Below are positions 15,375 to 24,487 of a stretch of 64,000 nucleotides of DNA, one piece after another (position 1 is the stretch's first letter; each line of letters starts with the position of its first letter). Position numbers and translations under genes: made by a program. This DNA is from UBA947 sp031550975 (GTDB lineage: Bacteria > Cyanobacteriota > Vampirovibrionia > Gastranaerophilales > Gastranaerophilaceae). The notes beneath the pieces are model-generated. The model saw only the letters and a list, made by a program, of their open reading frames with translations, was not told the DNA's origin and searched no databases. Where the stretch lies: positions 1-64,000 of the forward strand of contig JAVBOC010000016.1 in NCBI GenBank assembly GCA_031550975.1, written 5' to 3'.

Positions 15375-16628
15375 ACGCAGGTTGCCGAAAAGCGTTATGG
15401 TTATTGAAACGCCCATGATGCTTCCGAGGTTTCGCGACAATGCTAGAATGCCGCTTGCCATGCCGGTTTCACTCTTTTTAACGCTCGTGATAATAGCGGT
15501 ATTTGAGGGTGATTGAAAAAGCGCGCTTCCAAATCCCATAATAATTGAAGTTACAATTATCACAAGAACTTTGGTATTCGCGTCAAAAGTTATTGCAAGC
15601 AGAAGTGCCAAAATCATTATAATCGGGCCGATGCGGGTTATGTATTTACTTCCGTGCTTACCTGCGAAGTTGCCGCTAAACGGCGCCACAATTGACATAG
15701 TTAGGGCATAAGGCAGAATTAAAACCCCCGTGAGCAGTGGCGTGAACCCTTTTATTTCCTGCAAAAATATCGGTAAAAGCACAGCGTTTGTGAACATACA
15801 AATATAAGATGTCAAAACGGAGAGGTTTCCAAGCGCAAAAGTTCTGACTTTAAAAGTGTCAAAATTTATTAATGGGTAGCTTATTTTGTGGTCTCGGACA
15901 TAGAAAAATACCCCAAAAATTAAAGTTGTGATGCCGAGAATGATTATTCTCATTGAGTCCCAGCCCCAATGCTGCCCTTGAGAGATTACCAGTAAAAGTG
16001 AAAGCAGACCTATTGAAAAATAAACGAATCCGGCGTAATCGAAGCGAAAATCTTTTTTGCCGTGCACGTGCGATGGCAAGAGCTTGTAGGCAAAATATGC
16101 TCCCGCAAGTGCCACCGGAACCCCCATAAGAAATATTGCCTTCCAGCCGAAGAAATTAATCAAAAGCCCGCCGAGTGAAGGTCCTGTCATCCCGCCTATT
16201 GCGATGGCTGCTCCATTTAGTCCGAGAGCTTTTCCGCGGCGTTTGTCTTTAAATATTTGTGCAATAATTGCTGCTGCGTTTGATATCATAATGGACGCGC
16301 CAAGCGCCTGAATGCACCTAAACCCCACCAGTACCCAAAGATTCGGAGCAAAAATATTTAAAATCCCGCCGAGAGCGAAGATTAAAAATCCGCTGGCGTA
16401 GAGTTTATTTTTTGGGACAATGTCACCAAGTTTGCCAAAGAACGGTAAAAATACTGTTAAAACAAGCATATAAGCGACAACAATCCACTGAACCTGCGTA
16501 ATCGACACCCCAAGGTCGCGCGAAATAGGGTAGAGCGCCAAGTTTACAGAAGTCGAATCCAACATGGCAATCAGGTTGCCAATAATCGTAATTCCAAACA
16601 TCGTCCATTTGATTTCTCTCGTGCTCAT
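15213..16628 (-). CDS. MFS transporter, DHA2 (14-TM drug:H+ antiporter) family
   Basis: 471 residues with about 14 helices. DHA2 marks: 'LDSTSVNLALYPISRDLG' near residue 23 (motif D1), 'QWIVVAYML' near 46, 'GKLGDIVPKNKLY' (motif A) near 65 and 'GLNGAAIAIGGMTGPSLGG' (motif C, antiporter) near 138. An EmrB/QacA-like exporter of hydrophobic or amphipathic compounds; no EmrA-type adaptor gene adjoins. Substrate not predictable. The 3' end overlaps the DMT gene. Confidence 0.9.
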   Translation of the reverse strand: MSTREIKWTMFGITIIGNLIAMLDSTSVNLALYPISRDLGVSITQVQWIVVAYMLVLTVFLPFFGKLGDIVPKNKLYASGFLIFALGGILNIFAPNLWVLVGFRCIQALGASIMISNAAAIIAQIFKDKRRGKALGLNGAAIAIGGMTGPSLGGLLINFFGWKAIFLMGVPVALAGAYFAYKLLPSHVHGKKDFRFDYAGFVYFSIGLLSLLLVISQGQHWGWDSMRIIILGITTLIFGVFFYVRDHKISYPLINFDTFKVRTFALGNLSVLTSYICMFTNAVLLPIFLQEIKGFTPLLTGVLILPYALTMSIVAPFSGNFAGKHGSKYITRIGPIIMILALLLAITFDANTKVLVIIVTSIIMGFGSALFQSPSNTAIITSVKKSETGMASGILALSRNLGSIMGVSITITLFGNLRSDFLQNGLGLETAFLRAYHSTMAAGIAFGIICWVLTFFAYRLDTRSVNALKNN

Positions 16629-16659
16629 ATATTTATTTTATCACGCGCAAGAAGAATTT

Positions 16660-17457
16660 TTATTCGTAAATTTTATCCCCGATTTGAATTTGGGTTACAT
16701 ACATAACTTCGCAGGCGCCGCCGCCCTGTCCCCAACCGCGGGATTTTGTGTTGCTGTCATCGCGTGACATACTTGTCATAGCGAATTTTCTACCGGTTGC
16801 ATCAGAAACATCAACGAGGTATCCGTCGAGCCTAACAATATCCCATTTCTTTATCGAAAGTAATGTGCTTAGAATATTTTCGGAAGCGGGAATGGTGTGT
16901 GTATGTGCCATGTGAGTGCCTAGATACTGAAAATCATGATATTTGTTGAAAAGACATATACCAATCATGTTATAACACCCCTTCACTTTAGGGTTTAGTT
17001 GGCGCCCAACCGTCTGAAAGTTTCTTGATTGAAAGTTGAAATATTTTTGCACAGTCTTCTTGTCGTCCAAATCGCCCCAGGTCATTCCGATATCAACCGG
17101 CGAAATGTCGTCAAAAGCATCAGTATAAACATTGCGCAGAAAAAAGTTTGTCTTTTTTGCCACGATAATGTGGTTTTTTGCTACCGTAAGACCTGAAATC
17201 GAGTAGCTGGCTTGTGCTTCCATTGGATATTTTGTTCCCCAGATGTAAGCTTTAAAACGGTAAGGCTGGTCAAGTTCAACCTGCACAGGGTCATCTTTAG
17301 TATTAATTACTTGCGTGGCCATGCGAGTAACTTTTGGAGGTGGGTATTGAGCGCGCACAATCATATCGCCGAATAACATGTAACGCAGAATATAGAGTAC
17401 AAATACCACTAAAGCGATAGCGGAAAACTTGCAAAATAATTCCAGATCTTCACCCAT
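16660..17457 (-). CDS. Membrane-anchored protein of uncharacterised conserved family
   Basis: 265 residues. One N-terminal membrane anchor (ALVVFVLYILRYMLF, residues 14-30), the remainder extracytoplasmic. The second half carries 'HMAHTHTIPASENI' near 178, 'VRLDGYLVDV' near 203 and a late 'GACEVMYV' near 248. I recall a similar pattern in uncharacterised proteobacterial proteins, but no function. It sits 10 bases downstream of the sensor kinase gene on the same strand, so the two are probably co-transcribed and may share a signalling role. Confidence 0.75.
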   Translation of the reverse strand: MGEDLELFCKFSAIALVVFVLYILRYMLFGDMIVRAQYPPPKVTRMATQVINTKDDPVQVELDQPYRFKAYIWGTKYPMEAQASYSISGLTVAKNHIIVAKKTNFFLRNVYTDAFDDISPVDIGMTWGDLDDKKTVQKYFNFQSRNFQTVGRQLNPKVKGCYNMIGICLFNKYHDFQYLGTHMAHTHTIPASENILSTLLSIKKWDIVRLDGYLVDVSDATGRKFAMTSMSRDDSNTKSRGWGQGGGACEVMYVTQIQIGDKIYE

Positions 17458-17467
17458 AATAATCTCC

Positions 17468-19249
17468 CTAGCTTATTGAAACATTTTCTGAACGATCAAG
17501 CGCATTTACTGATAAACGGAATCCAAAGGTTGAACCCACACCGAGTTCTGAGTGGACAAAGACTTTTCCTTTATGGTGTTTTTCAATGGCATTTTGTACA
17601 AGGTTTAAGCCTAAACCGGTTCCTTTAATTGTGTGTGTTGTGTTCTCAACGCGGTAGAATCTGTCAAAAATGTTCTTTAAGTTTTCCGGTGCAATCCCAC
17701 AACCGTGGTCTGTTACAGACACTTCAACTTCATCATTTGCGTAAGATATTTTGACCAAAACTTCCGCCTCATCAGGCGAATATTTAATAGCGTTAGATAA
17801 AAGGTTTATGAACGCACGCTCAATTGCGTTGTAGTTTAACATAACTTCAGGTATATCATCAGTTTTTGAAACAGAGATTTTCAAATTTCGTTCCTGCGCG
17901 AGTACGCTCAATTGCTTCACTGCACTTTCTACAACATGAGTAATGTCGTGAGGCGATTTTTCCAAGTTAACATCAGCATCAAGCCGCGAGAAATCAAGAA
18001 TATCATTAACCATACGGTTCAAGCGGATTATTTCGTTGTTTAAAGTTCCGATAAATTCCTTTTTGGTTTCTTCATCAAAATCGTTGCCATAGTTGTGTAA
18101 CGTGTCGATGTAGCTTCTTAAAACAGTTACCGGAGTACGAAGTTCGTGCGAGACATTTGAGATAAAGTGCGAACGCAGTTTTTCCATCTCGGCTTCTTTT
18201 GTAATATCAATCAAGACCACAATGTAACCAACATAATCATTGTTGCGCGTAAACATTGGCGAGATAATAGACTTAATAGTTCTAGTGCCGATTTCAATAT
18301 TAAACGAAAGCGGTTTTTCCTCAAACTCAGCTAACGGCGTGTCTTTGAACTGCTCAATCTTTTCGTTAAATCTGCTGTAGCCGGCGCTGTCGACATATTC
18401 GTTTAGTTTTGTGCCAAGAATTTGCTGTTCTTCAATCTCAAGAATGTTTGTCGCGTGGTTGTTTACTAAGACAACTGTGTCATTGTTGTCGCACACAACA
18501 ACCCCGTTTGCGATACTCATTAGAACCGATTCAAACTTGTTGCGCTCAAACGTTAACTGCTCAACGTTCTGTTCTTCGTAAATATGAAGCCTGCTTGACA
18601 TATCATTAAACGAACTAAATAATTCCTGAACTTCCGAACTGATGCCTTTTCCTTCGACCTTGAAGCCGAATTCGCCTGTAGAAATCTTGTGAACCCCATC
18701 GTGGAGAATTCGCAATTCGCGGGTTATAAGATAAGTGTTTATAAGAATTACAAAAGCAAAAACTATCCATACAACTCCGAACACAAAAAGCAGGGATGCG
18801 CGCGTTGTTGATGAAATCTGGTCGATAAAGTTTCCCGAGAGTCCGATTGTCACCGAGCCGATATTTTTACCGTCAAGAATCATCGGTGAACTCACAGTCA
18901 CAACCATTTGCGGGGTTTGCGAATTATTCACCGCCTTGTAGATGCTGTTTCCATTTGCATCGCGGTATTCGATTTTGGCGATATCTTTATGGTCACGTAA
19001 AATTGCATCAATATATTTTTTAACCGCAGGATGAAGCTGGTCCGGGGGCAAATCTTTAACAATTTCAATCGTGCTTGTTGCAACTGTTTTGGATAATACC
19101 TGCCCAAAGCTGTTATACCCCTGATTAAGCTTGTTTTCAATATTAAGGATAGCAAAAAACGCAATGAAAACAATTAAAACGGTACTAATTATGAGCCCCG
19201 AAATAATCAACCTGTTTTGTGCAGTTAAGCTAACTCTATTATCCATCAT
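17468..19249 (-). CDS. Membrane sensor histidine kinase (HAMP-PAS-HisKA-HATPase)
   Basis: 593 residues. TM1 at 12-36, periplasmic sensor about 37-150, TM2 at 151-176, HAMP about 177-228, PAS about 240-350, HisKA with phosphoacceptor H368 (NVSHELRTP), HATPase_c with 'GTGLGLNLVQNAIEKH' near 550. The layout is of the PhoR/Hik33 kind. No response regulator gene adjoins; the next gene downstream encodes a membrane-anchored unknown. Signal and partner unknown. Start taken at the first ATG of an ATGATG pair. Confidence 0.93.
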   Translation of the reverse strand: MMDNRVSLTAQNRLIISGLIISTVLIVFIAFFAILNIENKLNQGYNSFGQVLSKTVATSTIEIVKDLPPDQLHPAVKKYIDAILRDHKDIAKIEYRDANGNSIYKAVNNSQTPQMVVTVSSPMILDGKNIGSVTIGLSGNFIDQISSTTRASLLFVFGVVWIVFAFVILINTYLITRELRILHDGVHKISTGEFGFKVEGKGISSEVQELFSSFNDMSSRLHIYEEQNVEQLTFERNKFESVLMSIANGVVVCDNNDTVVLVNNHATNILEIEEQQILGTKLNEYVDSAGYSRFNEKIEQFKDTPLAEFEEKPLSFNIEIGTRTIKSIISPMFTRNNDYVGYIVVLIDITKEAEMEKLRSHFISNVSHELRTPVTVLRSYIDTLHNYGNDFDEETKKEFIGTLNNEIIRLNRMVNDILDFSRLDADVNLEKSPHDITHVVESAVKQLSVLAQERNLKISVSKTDDIPEVMLNYNAIERAFINLLSNAIKYSPDEAEVLVKISYANDEVEVSVTDHGCGIAPENLKNIFDRFYRVENTTHTIKGTGLGLNLVQNAIEKHHKGKVFVHSELGVGSTFGFRLSVNALDRSENVSIS

Positions 19250-19321
19250 ATCAGAATTATAGCACTAGAAAGAAGTGCGAGCAAGTATTTATAGTGCAGA
19301 TTAATATTCCTTACTATAAGC

Positions 19322-19350
19322 TTGTGTTTAATATGAACATGTATTATACT
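19322..19350 (+). promoter_or_regulatory. Probable promoter of the first pseudopilin gene
   Basis: TTGTGT (19322-19327), 17-bp spacer, TATACT (19345-19350), about 60 bases before the start codon. Confidence 0.55.
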
Positions 19351-19410
19351 TAAGTATCAAATACTAAGGTTTATGTCTAAATGTGGTGTTTTATTATGAA
19401 AGGAAAATTT

Positions 19411-20502
19411 ATGAAAAAGAGTATCTTAGATTCTTGGCAGTCTGCTGCCATAATGTCATGCTCACGAGGATGTGCTGGGGCGTTACGTGATACGGCGAAC
19501 TCGCCGAAATCCGCTTTTACTTTGGCAGAAGTTCTGATTGTGCTAGGAGTTATCGGAATTGTCGCAGCACTTACTATTCCAGCGCTGTTGAAAAACTGGC
19601 AGGAAGACCGCTGGGTAGTAGAAAATGATGTATTTAAAAATCGTTTGAATCAAGCAGTGAGTCAAATGCATGCTAGAGCTAGACTAACAACAAAAACCAC
19701 CACAGAAGGGTTTGTTGATGATTTAAAAAATTTTATGAAAATGACAAGAACCTGCAGTGTTGCGTCTAATTGTTTTGTGGCAGAATTTAAAGATGGCGAA
19801 ACGAGTGTTAATGCAACTGATTTTAATACAATTGATAATTTCGGGCACAGTGATTGGGGCACCGCAACGATGGGTATGACTTTAGCCAACGGCGCCAATC
19901 TGATTCTTGCTTATAATCCGAATTGCAAAACACTTGACCCTGCAGCAGTTGGGGTAGAAGTTGCTGCCTGTAGCGTAGCAGCTCTCTACGATACTAATGG
20001 AAATGGCGGGCCTAATGAAATCGGTCGAGACATACACTTTTTCAATAGAGCGGATATAGCTCAGGGGCCTGATATTCCTTGTAGATATATAACAGCGGGC
20101 GGTGGCATTTGCTGGGTTCATAGTGGTGATATAAATGTTCCAGTGTGGGGCGGAAATGCTCCGTTATCACTAAATACATTTTCGGGTTCAGCCCAAGACA
20201 AAGCATTGGACCCAAGATGTAATACTAACTCCCCTGCTTGCACATCTAATTATTGGGCAGCCGCCAAAAATCTTTGCAAATCGGCAGGTTTCAGATTGCC
20301 AACTCAATCAGAGTGGAATGAAGTGTATGACCAATGGGCTTCAGCAGGATTCTATCAGGGGCTAAACATTAACTGGACATCGGATGATAGTGCTGGTGAT
20401 GGAACTAAAGCACAAACAATAAGTCATTACAAAAGCAACGGCCAGAAAAACTATGGGTCGGCAAATAAGAATACCCCCTATGACTTTGTATGTGTAAAAT
20501 AG
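19411..20502 (+). CDS. Type IV pilin-like/pseudopilin protein with lectin-like C-terminus
   Basis: 363 residues from MKKSILDS, with AAAGGA upstream. The prepilin helix FTLAEVLIVLGVIGIVAAL starts at about residue 36, so the leader is unusually long (typically 5-10 residues) and has Ala rather than Gly before the Phe cleavage point. The body is Cys-rich. The C-terminus (WAAAKNLCKSAGFRLPTQSEWNEV near residue 291, ending DFVCVK) recalls FGE/C-type-lectin-like folds. It is paralogous to the protein at 43048. Probably a surface or type II/IV system minor pilin. Confidence 0.82.
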   Translation: MKKSILDSWQSAAIMSCSRGCAGALRDTANSPKSAFTLAEVLIVLGVIGIVAALTIPALLKNWQEDRWVVENDVFKNRLNQAVSQMHARARLTTKTTTEGFVDDLKNFMKMTRTCSVASNCFVAEFKDGETSVNATDFNTIDNFGHSDWGTATMGMTLANGANLILAYNPNCKTLDPAAVGVEVAACSVAALYDTNGNGGPNEIGRDIHFFNRADIAQGPDIPCRYITAGGGICWVHSGDINVPVWGGNAPLSLNTFSGSAQDKALDPRCNTNSPACTSNYWAAAKNLCKSAGFRLPTQSEWNEVYDQWASAGFYQGLNINWTSDDSAGDGTKAQTISHYKSNGQKNYGSANKNTPYDFVCVK

Positions 20503-20522
20503 TAATTGTAATTTTCAAAAAT

Positions 20523-20556
20523 AAAAAACCGGCACTTGCAGAAGTACCGGTTTTTT
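20523..20556. terminator. Bidirectional intrinsic terminator
   Basis: AAAAAACCGG pairs with CCGGTTTTTT, inner ACTT/AAGT, loop GCAG; serves the pseudopilin (+) and the convergent oxidoreductase (-). Confidence 0.85.
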
Positions 20557-20572
20557 ATTTAAACTATTGTCC

Positions 20573-21949
20573 TTACCCTCTTGTGCAAATTGTGCGAGCG
20601 GCGTGAACGCCTGAGGCTGAAGCCTGGATTAATCCACGGGTTACACCCGCTCCATCGCCGATCGTGAACAGGTTTTTAACCCCTTCTGTCTCAAGTTCGT
20701 CAGTCAATTTCACTCGTGCAGAGTAAAATTTAACTTCGATACCGTAAAGCAATGTATAGCGTGAAGCCGTGCCAGGAGCGATTTTATCAAGCGCTTGGAG
20801 CATTTCGATAATACTTAACATCTGTCTATACGGGATGACCAAGCTCAAGTCGCCCGGAGTCGCGCAAGCAAGTGTCGGCTGGATTATACTTGAAGCTATA
20901 CGCTCAGGAGTTGAGCGGCGTCCTTCGAGTAAATCACCGAATCTTTGCACCAAAATCCCCCCGCCGAGCATATTTGCTAACCGCGCGATGTGCTGACCGT
21001 ATTGGATTGGTTCTTTAAAAGGCTCAGTAAATTTCTTACTCACAAGAAGCGCAAAATTAGTATTGTTGCTGAATTTTTCCGCGTAGCTGTGGCCGTTAAC
21101 GGTCGAAATGCCGTTGTAGTTTTCCTGAACAACTTCGCCGTACGGGTTCATGCAGAAGGTACGAACTTCATCGCCGAAAGTCGGTGAGTGATAAATCAGT
21201 TTTGATTCATAAAGTTTGTCAGTCAAAGGCTGGAAAACCGGCGCGGGAAGTTCGACACGAACACCGATATCAACCGCGTTATTTACCATCCCGATTTTGT
21301 TTTTTGCAAACTCTTGAGTTAACCAGTCAGCACCTTCTCTGCCCGGTGCAATAATTGTGTACTGGGCGCAAATAGTTTCGCCGTTATCAAGCACAATACC
21401 TTTTACTTGTTCGCACTCTACGATAAGCGATTTTGCACTAACGTTGTTTAAAATCGTAATTCTTTTATCCAAATCATCTTGCATGTTTTTCAAAACATCT
21501 AAGCTGCGTTCTGTCCCAAGGTGACGTACAGGTGAATAAACGAGTTTTAATTCCGCAAGCACGGCTTGTCGCTCTAAATCTTCAAATACTTTTTTATCTG
21601 TTCCAAAAAGCTCATCCGTTGCGCCGTATTTCAAGTACAATTTGTCGGAATAATCAATTAATTCTTCAACTTTTTGACGGCTCATGTAATCTACCAAGTT
21701 ACCGCCAACGTCAGGAGTGAGAGTCAATTTGCCGTCAGAGAATGCTCCGCCGCCGCCCCAGCCGCAAAGAAGTCCGCATTTTTTGCAATGGGTACATTTT
21801 TCAGAACCCTCTCTTAACGGGCATTTGCGCTTTTCAATCTTGCTGCCTTTTTCAATTAAAACTACTTTCCAGTCCGGTTTTAATTTCGTAATCTCTAAGG
21901 CCGCAAAAATTCCGGCAGGTCCAGCACCAATAATGGCAACGTTGTACAT
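20573..21949 (-). CDS. FAD-dependent dehydrogenase (COG2509 family)
   Basis: 458 residues. N-terminal FAD-binding dinucleotide fold (AIIGAGPAGIFAALE, residues 5-19), then a Cys-rich stretch CPLREGSEKCTHCKKCGLLCG (about 44-64) that is standard in this family, followed by 'WGGGGAFSDGKLT'. C-terminal 'LFTIGDGAGVTRGLIQASASG' closes the FAD site (near 427). A cytoplasmic flavoprotein of unknown substrate, often annotated as geranylgeranyl-reductase-like or 'uncharacterised FAD-dependent dehydrogenase'. Convergent with the pseudopilin gene, sharing its terminator. Confidence 0.9.
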   Translation of the reverse strand: MYNVAIIGAGPAGIFAALEITKLKPDWKVVLIEKGSKIEKRKCPLREGSEKCTHCKKCGLLCGWGGGGAFSDGKLTLTPDVGGNLVDYMSRQKVEELIDYSDKLYLKYGATDELFGTDKKVFEDLERQAVLAELKLVYSPVRHLGTERSLDVLKNMQDDLDKRITILNNVSAKSLIVECEQVKGIVLDNGETICAQYTIIAPGREGADWLTQEFAKNKIGMVNNAVDIGVRVELPAPVFQPLTDKLYESKLIYHSPTFGDEVRTFCMNPYGEVVQENYNGISTVNGHSYAEKFSNNTNFALLVSKKFTEPFKEPIQYGQHIARLANMLGGGILVQRFGDLLEGRRSTPERIASSIIQPTLACATPGDLSLVIPYRQMLSIIEMLQALDKIAPGTASRYTLLYGIEVKFYSARVKLTDELETEGVKNLFTIGDGAGVTRGLIQASASGVHAARTICTRG

Positions 21950-22001
21950 AATTTTTTCTCCACAATCCTCAACCTTTTAAGTATACCCCAAACAAAGATA
22001 T

Positions 22002-22568
22002 TTACAAAGGTTGTTTTGGATAGCGGAAGACGATATCTTCTATTTTGAACTTTTGGTTTTTACCTGGTTTCCCGTTGTCAGTAACTTTTATTACCGCACC
22101 GATTGGGTAGGTTCCGTTTTTTAAACACTCTCCGTCTCCGGTAACTATATCTCTAATCTTGTCACCATATTTATCAGAAGCCCGCTTTGCTTCTATGGAA
22201 TTCCACCCATGAATGGTGCGTGCGCGCCCTAAATTGCTGCCAAGTTCCGTTACGGCCTGAGCATCAGCGCCGGTTAAAATGTAACCCATATCATTATAAT
22301 ATACGAAACGACGGTTGTTTAATCCATCAATGCTGGCTCTTACAATTTTTAAAAATCCTCTGACAGCTTTTTGCAAATCAGGTTTTTTGTTGCTTGGAGG
22401 GGATTTGAGCGCGAAATCTAATTTTCTATACGCTTTGTGCGTCAAATATTCCCCGGTAATCTGCGGCCCCTTTTTCATTCCTGGGACATGCAGTTCAACT
22501 TTCAAAGGGATATAACCCTTGAAGGCTGCATTTGAATAATTGTTATTTTGCACAGCTGATATTTGCAT
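22002..22568 (-). CDS. Unknown protein with the shared MQI...VQN...FKG N-terminal signature
   Basis: 188 residues, starting MQISAVQNNNYSNAAFKGYI. No membrane helix or classical signal peptide. The body is basic and looks like a compact mixed alpha/beta domain (IVRASIDGLNNRRFVYYNDM near 90). The ending 'KFKIEDIVFRYPKQPL' is strand-like. The N-terminal signature is seen also at 7142 and 32885 although the three bodies look unrelated. Monocistronic. No family recognised. Confidence 0.7.
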   Translation of the reverse strand: MQISAVQNNNYSNAAFKGYIPLKVELHVPGMKKGPQITGEYLTHKAYRKLDFALKSPPSNKKPDLQKAVRGFLKIVRASIDGLNNRRFVYYNDMGYILTGADAQAVTELGSNLGRARTIHGWNSIEAKRASDKYGDKIRDIVTGDGECLKNGTYPIGAVIKVTDNGKPGKNQKFKIEDIVFRYPKQPL

Positions 22569-22644
22569 AATTTTTTCCTAAATCTTTTCCACTAAAGATA
22601 TTAAATCCAAAAACTATACTTTTTGCTAGTATGTTAAGAAATAT

Positions 22645-23907
22645 TTAACGCGAAGCATATTGTATAATTTCTCTTACTTCCGGGGTATCTTTTATTGCTT
22701 GCGCTTTCTTAGCGTATTCAAACGCTTGATTTAGAGACTTTTTATTTATGCATATTATGGCTGAGTTGTAGAACACCAGGTATCGCTCATCATCGGTTTT
22801 TGCAAGTGGCAAAGCTTTTCCCATCGCCTCAAGGGCCTTTTGATGCTCTTTTTGTTCTTCATAAGCTGCTGCCAAATCTATGTAGCCGCCGGCCATATCC
22901 GGTGCTTTTTCAATATAATGCAGCGCTTCTTTAATCTTACGGTTGCTTATTTCTTCGGCACTTCCAAGAATTATTGGGGGATAAATCAAAACTTTTGTAT
23001 CGCCAATGTCTGCATTTGTAACGTCAGGCACAAGTTTATAGAGCAATTTAATAGTATTTATATCCTGTGTCGTTAGGTACTGAAACGAACTTCTGTGAGC
23101 GTCATAAATTTTGTGGTTTTCAGACGCTGACATATACATAAGGTCGTCAGAGTTGTAACTATGTCCCATTATACCAAGCGCGTGACCGATTTCGTGCAAC
23201 ACGGTATTATATAATTCTTTATCAGAGAAAAATTCTCCGCGCGGGTCAGCAGAATAAATAGTTATAACCATTTTATTAAGATTGCTGCCGCTGATTTTGG
23301 GTTCAGTTATTCCGACCTGATACATGCAGGTATTGCCCTGACAAACATTGTCAGGCAATGGCTTAATATCAATTAAAATATCAGCGTTGTCGTTTGTAAA
23401 AACAAATTTTAAAATGTTAATAGAGGTTTGCCATTGGTTAAATGCTCGCTTTATTTCGGCATCATAATATTCAGGAACTGAAACATTGCTCTCATTTGCG
23501 ATACGCACTTTCAACGGAAAAGAACTTTGCGCCCATCGGATAATCCGTCCATTTTGCGGCACAAGTTCAATATAATTATCCCCAACATTTTGCAGCACAT
23601 TTTGTCTCCAGACATTCACTTTAGCTTGAGCCAGCGCTGCGGCACTGTCATTTCCTTGCGACATCTCAAACACTTTTTTCTGTATAGAAACATCAGGCGA
23701 CAAATTTATGAGCGCCTGCACATAATAATATCGATAATCCTTATTCCCGGGACTAAAAATCTTTGCTTTTTCAAGGTTTGTATACGCTGTTTTGTAATCC
23801 TTTTTATCCAGCGCACTTTTTCCGATGTTGAAAAATATCGCCGGCAAGGCTTTTACTGTAATTATCACAACAAGAGCAACCGTAATAAGCAAAAAGGCTT
23901 TTTTCAC
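22645..23907 (-). CDS. Membrane-anchored TPR protein with matrixin-type zinc metalloprotease domain
   Basis: 420 residues from a GTG start that has a perfect AGGAGG six bases upstream; an ATG nine codons earlier lies inside scpB and lacks this. N-terminal anchor (FLLITVALVVIITVKALPAIFF), TPR-like helices about 25-100, protease domain about 120-290 with HEIGHALGIMGHS (zinc ligands H238, H242, H248; catalytic E239) and a following Met (DLMYMS) as the Met-turn, then TPR-like helices to the end. Predicted periplasmic-facing. It is the fourth gene of smc-scpA-scpB, 10 bases after scpB. Confidence 0.87.
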   Translation of the reverse strand: MKKAFLLITVALVVIITVKALPAIFFNIGKSALDKKDYKTAYTNLEKAKIFSPGNKDYRYYYVQALINLSPDVSIQKKVFEMSQGNDSAAALAQAKVNVWRQNVLQNVGDNYIELVPQNGRIIRWAQSSFPLKVRIANESNVSVPEYYDAEIKRAFNQWQTSINILKFVFTNDNADILIDIKPLPDNVCQGNTCMYQVGITEPKISGSNLNKMVITIYSADPRGEFFSDKELYNTVLHEIGHALGIMGHSYNSDDLMYMSASENHKIYDAHRSSFQYLTTQDINTIKLLYKLVPDVTNADIGDTKVLIYPPIILGSAEEISNRKIKEALHYIEKAPDMAGGYIDLAAAYEEQKEHQKALEAMGKALPLAKTDDERYLVFYNSAIICINKKSLNQAFEYAKKAQAIKDTPEVREIIQYASR

Positions 23908-23917
23908 AACGAGCCTC

Positions 23918-24487
23918 CTATTCCTGAGCTTCAAGTATCAGTTCAGGCGCTTCATCAAATTCCGGTTCAATAGAAGAATCGTCTTTAATTCCCTTATCAA
24001 CTTCTAAGATTTTCGCGAGCGAGCGCGTGTCGCCTTTAATTTTGAAATATTCAGCAAACTTCTTTGTGGTTTTGAGATTGAAACTGCGGCCATTTTTATC
24101 TCTATGTTTTGAAATGAGCCCTTTTTCAACAAGTTCAGCCACATGTTCGTAAGCGGTTGAACCACGTAAGTCCTTTAAAACCGTCTGACGAATCGGTTCT
24201 TTAAGTGCAATAACAGAAAGCGTACGAATTACAGCAGGCTTCAAATCAACTGGACAAAGTAGTTCAACCAAGTCCATGTGATCTTCTTTTACTTGTAAAA
24301 TGTAACCGTTTTCGTCGTCAATTTCTAGTGCTCCGTCGCGAGCGGAATAGTCAACAATCAAATCCAGCAAAGCTTCTTCAACCGGCTCGTGTTCTTCGCC
24401 AAGGATATTTGCAATCTCCTCAACGCTCACAGCCCGTGCGGTTATGAACAAAACAGCTTCAATTCGTGATTTTAGACTTTCAGCCAT
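23918..24487 (-). CDS. scpB: Condensin subunit ScpB
   Basis: 189 residues. Paired winged-helix segments, with 'RIEAVLFITARAVSVEEIA' at the start, 'LSVIALKEPIRQ' near 90 and 'RGSTAYEHVAELVEKGLI' near 107, are ScpB hallmarks. ScpB dimers bridge ScpA on the SMC ring to organise and segregate the nucleoid. Starts one base after the scpA stop codon, so translation is probably coupled. Carries an acidic C-terminal tail after residue 165. Confidence 0.93.
   Translation of the reverse strand: MAESLKSRIEAVLFITARAVSVEEIANILGEEHEPVEEALLDLIVDYSARDGALEIDDENGYILQVKEDHMDLVELLCPVDLKPAVIRTLSVIALKEPIRQTVLKDLRGSTAYEHVAELVEKGLISKHRDKNGRSFNLKTTKKFAEYFKIKGDTRSLAKILEVDKGIKDDSSIEPEFDEAPELILEAQE

Noticed and set aside
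19411..20502. Diversity-generating retroelement target at the lectin-like C-terminus
   Set aside because: No reverse transcriptase and no template repeat with adenine-specific differences were seen near this gene or its paralogue at 43048.
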